Assembly (NCBI GenBank): GCA_036403035.1
Contig: DASWRT010000001.1
Location: 1 to 8,319, forward strand
Reading direction: 5' to 3'
DNA: 8,319 nucleotides
From: DASWRT01 sp036403035
GTDB lineage: Bacteria > Pseudomonadota > Alphaproteobacteria > ATCC43930 > CGMCC-115725
Part shown: piece after piece, positions 1 through 6,858 of the stretch
Layout of the letters: the number at the start of each line of letters is the position of its first letter
Numbering within the stretch: position 1 is the stretch's first letter
The notes under the pieces: generated by a model
Database searches by the model: none
The model's input: the letters and a program-made list of their open reading frames with translations, nothing else
What the model was told of the DNA's origin: nothing
Program-made: the position numbers and the translations under genes

Positions 1-890
1 ACCCGGAGGTCGGCGGCGAGGCTGCACAGCATGTAGGCCTCCTCGGGCGCGAGGCCCGCGGTCTCGCCGATCAGCCGGATCATCTGGCGCAGCGCCTGCT
101 TCGCCGCGTCGTCGAGATCCTCGTCGAAACCCATTGTGATGTAGTGCGTCGGAGTCTCGGCGCGCGGCAGCGTCAGGCGGCCGTGCAGGTCCTTGCGCAG
201 CGTCAGCCGGAACGTGCCGGACAGCGCGGTCTCCAGCGCGGTGAGGCAGACCTCGCCGTCGCCCTGCACGCCGTGGCCGTCGCCGACCGAGAACAAGGCT
301 CCCGCCGTCCAGACCGGGAGGTAGAGCGTCGCCCCGGCGACCAGCTCCTTGCAGTCGATGTTGCCGCCGAACTCGCGCGGCACGATCGACGTGACGGCGC
401 CGTAGACCGGCGGCGGGGCCACGCCCATCACGCCGAAGAACGGCGACAGCGCGATCTCGCCGCCCCAGGGCAGCGTCGCCGCGCCGCGCTGCCGGTCGAT
501 CGCGCTGTGCCAGATCTTCCTTATCGGGAAATCCTCCGGCAGCGCGCCGGCCAGCGGCCGGATCGCGGTCCAGCCCCAGTTCTGGCGGCACTCGACGGAT
601 AGGATCTCGACCATCAGCACGTCGCCCGGCGCGGCGCCGTCGACGGCGACCGGCCCGGTCAGGATGTGCCCCGGCATCCGCGGCGACAGTGCGGCATGGA
701 TCGCCCGGTGGTCCGGCAGCACCTCGAACTGCCCGTCGCCCGGTGGCGGCAGATGCTCGCGGCCTCCCGAGACGGACTCGACCGTGACGGTTTCGCCGGA
801 GCGGACCGTCAGCACCGGCGGCAGGGCGGCGTCGAAGAAGCCCCAGTGACAGGTCTCGGGGGCGGAGGACAGCACGTGATGGTCAGGCAT
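1..890 (-). CDS. Acetamidase/formamidase family protein (3' end beyond window)
   Basis: Reading the minus strand from the ATG at 888-890 gives an open frame of 296 codons that runs off the left edge without a stop. Family members hydrolyse acetamide, formamide or related short amides to the acid plus ammonia in the cytoplasm; the actual substrate here cannot be told. Seen in the sequence: an N-terminal CHWGFFDAALPPVLTV segment (residues about 14-29), the GPVAVDGAAPGDVL segment (79-92), a PFFGVMG segment, FGGNID (about 172-177) and the hallmark VGDGHGVQGDGEVC (about 200-214). These appear in the expected order for the FmdA/AmdA family. The visible end, MLCSLAADLR, resembles the usual C-terminal part, so probably only some 15-25 residues are missing. 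GGAG lies 4 bases upstream of the ATG, supporting this start. No signal peptide is apparent. The gene is divergent from the unknown gene at 1069. Family call is firm; substrate is open. Confidence 0.93.
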   Translation of the reverse strand, partial: MPDHHVLSSAPETCHWGFFDAALPPVLTVRSGETVTVESVSGGREHLPPPGDGQFEVLPDHRAIHAALSPRMPGHILTGPVAVDGAAPGDVLMVEILSVECRQNWGWTAIRPLAGALPEDFPIRKIWHSAIDRQRGAATLPWGGEIALSPFFGVMGVAPPPVYGAVTSIVPREFGGNIDCKELVAGATLYLPVWTAGALFSVGDGHGVQGDGEVCLTALETALSGTFRLTLRKDLHGRLTLPRAETPTHYITMGFDEDLDDAAKQALRQMIRLIGETAGLAPEEAYMLCSLAADLR

Positions 891-1068
891 GGCGCTCCAC
901 TACGCTTGGAACCCGCCCCGATAGACTCTTAGGGGTCGGGCTCGTTCGCGGGCATTTTAGAATTCTTTAAGGCGAAGAGCGAACCATAGAGGATCGGTCT
1001 TCCCTTGCCCACCCACCTTCCGGCGGACGGCGGAGGGAGCGGCGGGCAGCTCTTCGGTGGCGGGCGCG
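891..1068. promoter_or_regulatory. Divergent intergenic spacer with likely promoters for both flanking genes
   Basis: This 178-base spacer separates the minus-strand acetamidase gene from the plus-strand unknown pair, so it should hold both promoters. Its centre (about 950-975, with ATTTTAGAATTCTTTAAGG) is clearly AT-richer than the surrounding coding DNA. I could not assign convincing -35/-10 boxes in either direction. A strong Shine-Dalgarno-like GGAGGGAG sits at 1032-1039, but it is 17 bases before the GTG at 1057 and 29 before the ATG at 1069, so it fits neither start well. Confidence 0.4.
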
Positions 1069-2580
1069 ATGCAGGATTTGGGCACGGCGGGTGGGAAGCA
1101 GGAGCGCCTTGCGGCGTTCCTGCGGTCGCTTCCCGCGGATCGGGCGCGCGTGCTCGCGCAGATGCTGGTCGCGCTGCGCGACGGCGGCGACCAGACGCTG
1201 CCGACCGACTATCTGCTCGGCGCGTTGCAGGTCCGCACCGCCGACATCGCACGCGCGCCGAGCCTATGCCGCCTCGTGTGCGATGTCATCGAGCACTTCC
1301 TGACCGACGAAGAGCTGGAACAGCCGGTCGCCGGACTGGTGCCGCGCCGGCTGCTGCGCCCGTGGTGGGAAGCGGTCGGCACGGTCGATCCGGACCGGCT
1401 TCGCATTCTCGAAGGCGACCTTGCACGCCGTGGCGGCGAAGATGATCCCGCCACCGTCGAGGAGGTCGCCGTGGCGGCCCGCGCGGCGGCCTGCGACTGG
1501 ACCGAGCGGCTGATCGAAACGCTGCGGCAGCGCCGGGCCGTTCCGGACGCGGTCTCCACGATCGTCCGCCATCCCCCCACCCGGCCGCACCTCGAGCAGA
1601 TCGCCGCGATCCTGCACGTCGCCGAACCGCTACTCGGCGCAATGCGCCGCATTCTCGACGCGGCGGCGCGGGAGCACCAGCTGGACGCCACCGGCCGGAC
1701 GATCGCCGACTTCACCCCGTACCTCGTGACCGTCGCCAAGGACGAATACAAGAAGCTCGCCGAGGACATGCCGGGCGCGAGCCACCTGCTCGCGCTCGCG
1801 CTGCTCAATCGGCTGGTCAGCCCGTGGCAGGTCCTGCGGCTGCCGACGGCGCTGACGCTGCAGCGCGACGACCGGATCATGCACGATACCGAGGTCGCCG
1901 TCGTCGCGGACCGGCTGGTCGACGATCTGCGCCGGATCGCCGCCGAGGCGGACGCCCGCGCGCCGCGCTCGCGCGACAATGCCGGATCGGTCGACGTCGA
2001 GCGGCTCGGGGAGATCATCGGCAGGTTCGCGACGCTGAGCCGGGGATTGCTGAGCGAATTGAACTTCCACCGGGATTCGCCCTGGGGACAGGGCATCATG
2101 AGCGCCCGGCGCATGATGCAGCACGCGTTCGAGCGCAGCCGGCTGGAGCCGCTCGAAGCGGCGGTGCTCGGCATCGCGCCGCTCGCCGCCGCCCGTCCTT
2201 CCGGCAGCCGGTTCCGCCGTCAGGGCGGCGCCGGCACCGGCGGGCCGGACCTCGACTACCAACCCACCGGCGAGGCGGTTGCGACGGCGCAGTCGGCCTG
2301 CCGCTTCCTGACCAGCCTCGTGCATCACGGCGAACGGCACGGCTTCGCCGTCGGCGCACGCGCCGCAATCGCGGATCTCGGCCAGGAGCTGGAACGGCGG
2401 GCGGACAGGCTGCTCGGCGAGCTGCGCGATGCCCCCGAGAACGGCGCCGTGGCGGCGCAGATCGACGCCGCCGCGGCCGCGCTGCGCGCACTGACGGGCG
2501 ACGAGCGCGGCGATCTCGTCGCGCGCCGGCGCGCGGTCATCGTGCCGCAGCAGCAGCAGCCCGCCGCCGCCGCCGGCTGA
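1069..2580 (+). CDS. Uncharacterised 503-residue helical protein
   Basis: I do not recognise this protein. It is a long open frame with normal high-GC codon use and stop TGA at 2578-2580. The sequence is dominated by Ala/Leu/Arg/Glu-rich stretches expected to form amphipathic helices. There is no signal peptide, no clear transmembrane segment, and no nucleotide-binding or metal-binding motif that I can see. A Gly/Arg/Ser/Pro-rich stretch at about residues 375-400 looks like a flexible linker between a large N-terminal helical part and a shorter C-terminal one (about 400-490). The tail is low-complexity, ending in QQQQ and an alanine run. The start is uncertain: ATG at 1069 has only a weak GGTGG 8 bases upstream, while an in-frame GTG at 1057 would add four residues (MAGA) and has no well-spaced ribosome site. 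It lies 32 bases before the gene at 2613, same strand, so the two are probably one operon. Existence as a gene is well supported; function is unknown. Confidence 0.8.
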   Translation: MQDLGTAGGKQERLAAFLRSLPADRARVLAQMLVALRDGGDQTLPTDYLLGALQVRTADIARAPSLCRLVCDVIEHFLTDEELEQPVAGLVPRRLLRPWWEAVGTVDPDRLRILEGDLARRGGEDDPATVEEVAVAARAAACDWTERLIETLRQRRAVPDAVSTIVRHPPTRPHLEQIAAILHVAEPLLGAMRRILDAAAREHQLDATGRTIADFTPYLVTVAKDEYKKLAEDMPGASHLLALALLNRLVSPWQVLRLPTALTLQRDDRIMHDTEVAVVADRLVDDLRRIAAEADARAPRSRDNAGSVDVERLGEIIGRFATLSRGLLSELNFHRDSPWGQGIMSARRMMQHAFERSRLEPLEAAVLGIAPLAAARPSGSRFRRQGGAGTGGPDLDYQPTGEAVATAQSACRFLTSLVHHGERHGFAVGARAAIADLGQELERRADRLLGELRDAPENGAVAAQIDAAAAALRALTGDERGDLVARRRAVIVPQQQQPAAAAG

Positions 2581-2612
2581 GATGCTCCGCCCGAGCGACC
2601 CGTAAGACAGCG

Positions 2613-3143
2613 ATGGCACTGGCCGAGCAAAAGGACCCTGCCCAGGTCGCGTTGACGCGCGACGTCGCGCGGTTTCTCGACGCCCTCGCGCGGCTGATCG
2701 ACGAGACCGAGGAAGCGGCGGAACGTGCCCGCGACGGGATCGGGCACCACGCGTTCGAGCCCTACTACGCGCTGCGCAACAAGACGACGGAATTCCAGGC
2801 GATGCTCGCGGTGGTCGAGGGACGCATCGCCCGGCTCGGCCGCCACTGCCCGGAAGCGATGAGCGAGCGGCTGGACGAGCTGGAGCGGGCGATGCTCGGC
2901 CTTCTGGTGCGGGCGAGCGTGCAGATCCTGTTCGCGCTTTCGGCGATCCCGCTGCTGCCGCTCGGGATCCGCGAGCTGTTCGCGGGCGAGCTGCGCCTGC
3001 TGCACGAGACGAAGGAGAAGCTGAAGCTGCCGAAGCATGCCGGCAAGCTCGGCGCCGATATCGAGATGGACGTCGAGACCGCCGAGCTGATCCTGCTCGA
3101 AGTCATGGAGAAGGCGCCGAGCCTGCTGAGCTTCGACGGCTGA
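2613..3143 (+). CDS. Uncharacterised 176-residue protein, second gene of the unknown pair
   Basis: I do not recognise this protein. It starts at ATG 2613, 32 bases after the stop of the preceding gene, with a weak purine-rich AAGACAG just upstream, and ends at TGA 3141-3143. Residues 1-93 are charged and helix-prone (for example ETEEAAERAR at 31-40), suggesting coiled-coil or helical-bundle structure. Residues about 94-118 form a hydrophobic stretch (MLGLLVRASVQILFALSAIP at 94-113) that could be one membrane segment or the core helix of a bundle. The tail (about 125-170) is again charged, with a Lys/Glu-rich KEKLKLPKHAGK stretch. The open frame extends upstream as far as 1824 inside the preceding gene, but that part is arginine-rich out-of-frame reading and is not real. 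Short spacing and shared strand suggest co-expression and perhaps physical partnership with the larger protein; this is inference only. Confidence 0.75.
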   Translation: MALAEQKDPAQVALTRDVARFLDALARLIDETEEAAERARDGIGHHAFEPYYALRNKTTEFQAMLAVVEGRIARLGRHCPEAMSERLDELERAMLGLLVRASVQILFALSAIPLLPLGIRELFAGELRLLHETKEKLKLPKHAGKLGADIEMDVETAELILLEVMEKAPSLLSFDG

Positions 3144-3166
3144 GATTGCGCTGGCGGCGCTGCATA

Positions 3167-3182
3167 CCGCTCGGACGAGCGG
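3167..3182 (+). terminator. Weak terminator-like hairpin after the unknown pair
   Basis: CCGCTC (3167-3172) and GAGCGG (3177-3182) form a perfect 6-bp stem with a GGAC tetraloop, 24 bases after the stop of the 176-residue gene. No T-run follows, so as an intrinsic terminator it is unconvincing; it could be a transcript-stabilising stem or chance in GC-rich DNA. Confidence 0.25.
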
Positions 3183-3376
3183 CATCGCTGCGACAGAATT
3201 GCCGCCCAGCCGACATGTTTCGCCCGGCGTCCGGGAAAGAGTTTCAGGCCATATCCCTTGGCATTTCACGATCTTTCAAAGCGATACCACTCCCTGTTGC
3301 AATAATGACTCACGCAGCGCGATTATTCGCGCATCGGCAAAGGCGTTATTGCCAGGACTCCGCGCGCCACTTAGGG

Positions 3377-3391
3377 TTAAAACAACGTTAA
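3377..3391. promoter_or_regulatory. Perfect TTAA-N7-TTAA, CtrA-type binding site candidate
   Basis: TTAA at 3377-3380, seven bases (AACAACG), then TTAA at 3388-3391. This is exactly the spaced half-site pattern bound by the alphaproteobacterial cell-cycle regulator CtrA. It ends 24 bases before the ATG of the small gene at 3416. TTAA is rare in this window; the only others I noticed are at 967-970 and 3890-3893. That closeness to the start codon is odd for an activator site, because CtrA-activated promoters usually place the box near -35. It may instead repress from a downstream position, or the true start may be later. Pattern is seen; binding is inferred. Confidence 0.45.
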
Positions 3392-3415
3392 TGAAGAACA
3401 ACCGCAGCGCACGGA

Positions 3416-3637
3416 ATGAACAGCTACAGTTTCCGCACGCAGGCATCGATCTGTCGCCGGCTCGCAAATCAGACGAATTGCGCGGATACAAGGCACCAGC
3501 TTTATGCGCTGGCGAAGCGTTACGAGCAGCAGGCGACGCAACTCGACAGCGAGACTGTCACGGCCGAAGCATCCGGCGACGTCGACGCTCCGGCCGCAGC
3601 CGAAACAGCCGCCGACCTGCCCTCGACCACGCACTGA
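3416..3637 (+). CDS. Small helical hypothetical protein, 73 residues
   Basis: This is a probable small gene starting at ATG 3416 and ending at TGA 3635-3637. Residues about 11-41 carry the pattern ICRRLANQT...TRHQLYALAKRYEQQA. It resembles a recurrent class of small alphaproteobacterial proteins in which a Cys-Arg-Arg-Leu-Ala helix is followed by an LxxLAxxYE helix, suggesting a short helical hairpin. Residues after about 45 are an Ala/Thr/Asp/Glu-rich, probably disordered tail. There is no signal peptide or membrane segment. The ribosome site is weak (ACGGA immediately before the ATG). The CtrA-like palindrome lies just upstream. Overlapping frames in the same region are arginine-rich and proline-rich and look like shadows, whereas this frame has a balanced, protein-like composition. 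Function is unknown. Confidence 0.55.
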   Translation: MNSYSFRTQASICRRLANQTNCADTRHQLYALAKRYEQQATQLDSETVTAEASGDVDAPAAAETAADLPSTTH

Positions 3638-3794
3638 CCCACGGGCGAACGCCTCCGTCCGCCGACGCAGTGGCATTCTTCCTGCCAGCCCACAGTTTCA
3701 AATCTGATTGCGATTGTGTTCGGAACGGTAAGCCCGGCATCGCGCGGGTTCCCCGGCGTTCAATCCGGCGATTGAGCTCGCCTGCCGTAAGCGG

Positions 3795-3887
3795 AAAAAC
3801 AACGCTCGAACCACCAAGGCACCAAGGAAATCCGGCGCGCTGCGCGCGCTGAAAGATCATCTTGGTGCTCTTGGTGGTTCGAGCGTT
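3795..3887 (-). terminator. Likely intrinsic terminator of the kor operon
   Basis: Read on the minus strand, the long stem formed by 3887-3861 and 3826-3801 is followed by G and a run of five T (complement of the A5 at 3795-3799). This is the arrangement of a Rho-independent terminator, and it lies about 85 bases beyond the korB stop. On the plus strand the stem is followed by TCTTAATTC, a poorer T-tract, so it may act weakly on the small gene as well. The stem (about 26 bp) and loop (34 bases) are unusually long for a simple terminator, so the element may be a repeat that also ends transcription. Confidence 0.55.
3801..3887. repeat. Large imperfect inverted repeat with nested GC hairpin
   Basis: The left arm 3801-3826 and right arm 3861-3887 are reverse complements except for one extra base at 3869. 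The outer 18 bp (3801-3818 with 3870-3887) and inner 8 bp (3819-3826 with 3861-3868) pair perfectly. Inside the 34-base loop, GCGCGC (3835-3840) and GCGCGC (3844-3849) form a second hairpin around TGC. The arms contain the short tandem-like phrase CCACCAAG/GCACCAAG. I recall CACCAAG-rich palindromes of this kind as dispersed intergenic repeats in some proteobacterial genomes, but a family name cannot be assigned from one copy. Confidence 0.75.
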
Positions 3888-3973
3888 TCTTAATTCAGTC
3901 CGAGACCGCGTGCGGGAGAGAGAGCCGGGTAGGCTGCTGCGTCGAGCGCCTCCGAACTCACGCGGAATCCGCC

Positions 3974-5029
3974 TTACCGCAGCGAGGCGTTGAGCTTTTC
4001 CAGGGCGTCGGCGCCCGGACAGAGATCCGTGTCGTTCAGGGCGTTGAGCGGCGTCTCGACGGTATTGAGATAGGCGTGCAGGTCTTCCGGCTCCGGGTCG
4101 ACATAGAGCAGCCCGGTGACGATCTCGCCCATCGACTGCCGCTGCTGCATGTAGGTCATCGCGGCGACGCGGTCATGCGGATCGTAGGTCGCGGCGAGCT
4201 TGCGCAGGCGCAGCACCGAGCCGTCGTGCTGAATCACGTCCTCCAACGCGCCCGGCGCGTAGTCGGCGGTGATCTCCTCGCGCGGGACCATCACGTCGAG
4301 CCGGTTGACGGCCTCGTTGTGCTCGCGGACGTAGTCGAAACTCTTGGTCGAGCCGGGATGGTTGTTGAACGCGACGCAGGGCGAGAGGCAGTCGATGAAC
4401 GCCGCGCCGCGATGCGTCAGCGCCGCCTTCAGCAGCGGCACGAGCTGCGTCTTGTCGCCGGAGAAGCTACGGGCGACGAAGGTGGCGCCGAGCTGCAACG
4501 CCATGCCGACGAGGTCGATCGGCGCATCGGTGTTGACGGCGCCGCGCTTGCTCTTCGAGCCGCGGTCGGCGGTCGCCGAGAACTGGCCCTTGGTCAGGCC
4601 GTAAACGCCGTTGTTCTCGACGATATAGACCATGTTCACGCCGCGGCGGATGCTGTGGGCGAACTGCCCCAGCCCGATCGAGGCGGAATCGCCGTCGCCG
4701 GAGACGCCGAGATAGATCAGGTCCCGGTTGGCGAGGTTGGCGCCGGTCAGCACCGAGGGCATGCGCCCGTGCACGCTGTTGAAGCCGTGCGACGCGCCGA
4801 GAAAGTAGGTCGGCGTCTTCGAGGAACAGCCGATGCCCGAGAGCTTCGCGATGCGGTGCGGCGGCAGCGACAGTTCGAAGCACGCCTGCACGATCGCCGC
4901 GCTGATCGAATCGTGGCCGCAGCCGGCGCACAGCGTCGACACCGCGCCCTCGTAGTCGCGCCGCGTGTAGCCGAGCTGGTTGACCGGCAGCTTCGGGTGA
5001 TGGAGCTTCGGTTTCGCGAGATAGGTCAT
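3974..5029 (-). CDS. korB: 2-oxoacid:ferredoxin oxidoreductase, beta subunit (2-oxoglutarate likely)
   Basis: This 351-residue protein is the thiamine-diphosphate- and [4Fe-4S]-binding catalytic subunit. With KorA it catalyses CoA-dependent oxidative decarboxylation of a 2-oxoacid with ferredoxin-type electron release, or the reverse carboxylation. Seen: CAGCGH (Cys34, Cys37), GIGCSS (Cys68) and SPCVAFNN (Cys218), which match the four cluster ligands known for this family. The thiamine-diphosphate motif runs from SGDGDSASIG (110-119) to the NN at 139-140, with ENNGVYGLTKGQ (138-149) following. No extra ferredoxin domain is attached. The start ATG (5027-5029) overlaps the korA stop by 4 bases (ATGA), indicating translational coupling. 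It is somewhat longer than many KorB proteins (roughly 280-350), with an extended C-terminus. The 2-oxoglutarate assignment rests on overall likeness and the KorA fusion type; pyruvate or branched-chain oxoacids are not excluded. Confidence 0.95.
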   Translation of the reverse strand: MTYLAKPKLHHPKLPVNQLGYTRRDYEGAVSTLCAGCGHDSISAAIVQACFELSLPPHRIAKLSGIGCSSKTPTYFLGASHGFNSVHGRMPSVLTGANLANRDLIYLGVSGDGDSASIGLGQFAHSIRRGVNMVYIVENNGVYGLTKGQFSATADRGSKSKRGAVNTDAPIDLVGMALQLGATFVARSFSGDKTQLVPLLKAALTHRGAAFIDCLSPCVAFNNHPGSTKSFDYVREHNEAVNRLDVMVPREEITADYAPGALEDVIQHDGSVLRLRKLAATYDPHDRVAAMTYMQQRQSMGEIVTGLLYVDPEPEDLHAYLNTVETPLNALNDTDLCPGADALEKLNASLR

Positions 5030-6858
5030 GGAACCATTTTCCGGAGCGGGACGACGTTGAGCGCCGCGAGGCGCTCGCCGATCTCGCCGATGATGAAGCG
5101 CGCGGTGATCGGCGTGCCGTCGTAGTGCAGCACCGAGATGAGCCGCGCCGGGTCGATCGCGCCCTCGTTGACCAGCAGCATGCGCAGCTGCGCGTCGCGG
5201 TTCTGCTCGATGACGAAGACCTGATCGTGCGCCGTGATGAAGTCGATCACCTTGTCGTGGAACGGGAAGGCGCGGACGCGCAGCGTGTCGAGGTGCACGC
5301 CCTGCGCCTCGATCGCCGTCATCGCCTCGTCCATGGCCGGGCTCGTCGATCCGAAATAGATCGCGCCGAAGCGCGTCGGCTGCGCCGCCTCGCGCAGGAT
5401 CGGCTTCGGCGCCAACTCCTTCGCCGTGTCGAACTTGCGCAGGAGCCGCTGCATGTTGTCGACGTAGGCGCCGCCCTCCTCCGTGTACTTCGCGTAGCGG
5501 TCCTTGCTGGTGCCGCGGTTGAAGTAGGCGCCGCGGCTCGGATGCGTGCCGGGATAAGTGCGGTACGGGATGCCGTCGCTGTCGACGTCGAGATAGCGGC
5601 CGAAGTCGCGGCCGGCTTCAAGCTCCTCGGCAGTCATCACCTTGCCGCGGTCCAGCCGCCGCGCGTTGTCCCATGCAAAGGGCCGGGTCAGCCAGTCGTT
5701 CATCCCGATGTCGAGGTCGAGCATCACGAAGATCGGCGTCTGGAGCCGGTCGGCGAGGTCGAAGGCGAGCGCGCCGAACTCGAAGCACTCGTGCGGGTCC
5801 TCGGGGAAGAGGAGCACGTGCTTGGTGTCGCCGTGGGACGCGTAGGCGCAGGCGAGGATGTCGGATTGCTGCGTCCGCGTCGGCATGCCGGTGGACGGGC
5901 CGCCGCGCTGCACGTCGAAGATCACCGCCGGGATCTCGGCGAAATAGGCCAAGCCGAAGAACTCGGACATCAGCGAGATGCCCGGCCCGGAGGTCGTGGT
6001 GAAGGCGCGCGCGCCGTTCCAGCCGGCGCCGATCACCATGCCGATCGAGGCCAGCTCGTCCTCTGCCTGCACGATGGCGTACCGGCCCTTGCCGGTGTCG
6101 GGGTCGGTGCGGAACTTGCGGCAGTAGCGCTGGAACGCTTCGGCCAGCGAGGTCGAGGGCGTGATCGGATACCACGCGGCGACGGTCGCGCCGCCGTAGA
6201 CGGCGCCGAGGGCCGCGGCGCTGTTGCCGTCGATGAAGATGCTGTCGCCGACGGCCTCGGCGCGGCGCACGCGCAGCCCGATCGGCCCGCCGAGATGCGC
6301 GTTCGCGTAGTCGCGCCCGAGCTGCATCGCGTGCACGTTCGGCGCGATCAGCTTGTCCTTGCCCCTGAACTGCTCGCCCAGCAGCCGCTCGATCTCGGCC
6401 TCGTCGATGCCGAGCAGCGCCGAGAGCGCGCCGACATAGATGATGTTCTTGAAGAGCTGCCGCTGCCGCGCGTCGTCGTACTCGCGGTTGCAGATTTCGG
6501 TGAGCGGCATGCCGATGGAGGCGATGTCGTCCCGGAACTCGGAGGCCTGCCGCGGCTTCGTCGAGTCGTAGAAAAGATAGCCGCCGGGATCGATGCTGGC
6601 GACGTCCTTCTCCCAGGTCTGCGGGTTCATCGCGACCATCAGGTCGACGCCGCCGCGCCGGCCGAGATGGCCGGCCTCGGAGACCCGCACCTCGTACCAG
6701 GTCGGCAGCCCCTGGATGTTCGACGGGAAGATGTTGCGCGAGCTGACGGGCACGCCCATGCGCAGGATCGATTTCGCGAAGAGCTGGTTCGCGCTGGCCG
6801 AACCGGAGCCGTTGACGTTCGCGAATTTGACGACGAAGTCGTTGGTGCGTTGGATCAT
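5026..6858 (-). CDS. korA: 2-oxoacid:ferredoxin oxidoreductase, fused gamma-alpha subunit
   Basis: This protein has 610 residues from ATG 6856-6858, or 613 from the in-frame ATG at 6865-6867. It is the partner of KorB in CoA-dependent 2-oxoacid oxidation or synthesis. Residues about 7-190 are the gamma domain (KFANVNGSGSASAN at 11-24, NIFPSNIQGLPTWYEVRVSE at 42-61, LGRRGGVD at 65-72). Residues about 206-430 are the pyrimidine-binding alpha domain, with YPITPST at 230-236, the TTSGPGISLMSE segment (288-299) and RGGPSTGMPTRTQQSD at 318-333. About 430-610 form the C-terminal transketolase-like domain. The gamma-alpha fusion is the common two-subunit Kor layout. I favour the 6858 start because it overlaps the upstream stop as ATGA, mirroring the junction with korB; a G-rich stretch closer to 6867 keeps that start possible. 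An open frame continuing upstream to 7173 is an out-of-frame, Arg-rich reading of the preceding gene. Confidence 0.95.
   Translation of the reverse strand: MIQRTNDFVVKFANVNGSGSASANQLFAKSILRMGVPVSSRNIFPSNIQGLPTWYEVRVSEAGHLGRRGGVDLMVAMNPQTWEKDVASIDPGGYLFYDSTKPRQASEFRDDIASIGMPLTEICNREYDDARQRQLFKNIIYVGALSALLGIDEAEIERLLGEQFRGKDKLIAPNVHAMQLGRDYANAHLGGPIGLRVRRAEAVGDSIFIDGNSAAALGAVYGGATVAAWYPITPSTSLAEAFQRYCRKFRTDPDTGKGRYAIVQAEDELASIGMVIGAGWNGARAFTTTSGPGISLMSEFFGLAYFAEIPAVIFDVQRGGPSTGMPTRTQQSDILACAYASHGDTKHVLLFPEDPHECFEFGALAFDLADRLQTPIFVMLDLDIGMNDWLTRPFAWDNARRLDRGKVMTAEELEAGRDFGRYLDVDSDGIPYRTYPGTHPSRGAYFNRGTSKDRYAKYTEEGGAYVDNMQRLLRKFDTAKELAPKPILREAAQPTRFGAIYFGSTSPAMDEAMTAIEAQGVHLDTLRVRAFPFHDKVIDFITAHDQVFVIEQNRDAQLRMLLVNEGAIDPARLISVLHYDGTPITARFIIGEIGERLAALNVVPLRKMVP

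Larger units (their letters stand above)
3144..3415. other. Intergenic region upstream of the small gene, AT-richer, possible promoter
   Basis: No credible gene is seen in these 272 bases. From about 3240 the composition becomes clearly AT-richer than the neighbouring coding DNA. A possible sigma-70-like promoter is TTGCAA (3297-3302), an 18-base spacer, and GATTAT (3321-3326), each box matching consensus at 4 of 6 positions. This is weak but is placed sensibly upstream of the small gene at 3416. Confidence 0.35.
3638..3973. other. Convergent intergenic region
   Basis: This 336-base gap lies between the small plus-strand gene and korB, which converge on it. It contains the large inverted repeat described separately (3801-3887). 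A minor palindrome is also present: TCAATC (3760-3765), CGGC, GATTGA (3770-3775). I see no gene, RNA gene or other recognisable element in the rest. Confidence 0.6.

Noticed and set aside
144..602. 152-codon plus-strand open frame near the left edge
   Set aside because: It lies opposite a continuous acetamidase/formamidase reading with family motifs and has a shadow-type Arg/Ala composition.
907..940. GGAAC at about 907-911 as a general-stress (EcfG-type) -35 box
   Set aside because: No GTT-type -10 element occurs at the 16-17 base spacing on the plus strand.
1824..2612. N-terminal extension of the 176-residue gene back to 1824
   Set aside because: The extension is almost entirely Arg/Ala/Gly from out-of-frame reading of the preceding gene; protein-like sequence begins at the ATG at 2613.
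1630..2619. 329-codon minus-strand open frame opposite the 503-residue gene
   Set aside because: Its composition is Arg/Ala/Gly-heavy and irregular. The plus-strand frame has more protein-like helices and is in tandem with the next gene, although neither product is recognised.
3199..3852. 217-codon plus-strand open frame across the intergenic region
   Set aside because: It crosses the inverted repeat and the small gene in another frame, changes composition along its length, and has no recognisable domain.
4076..5125. 349-codon plus-strand open frame opposite korB
   Set aside because: It is an antisense reading of korB with no recognisable domain and a biased composition.
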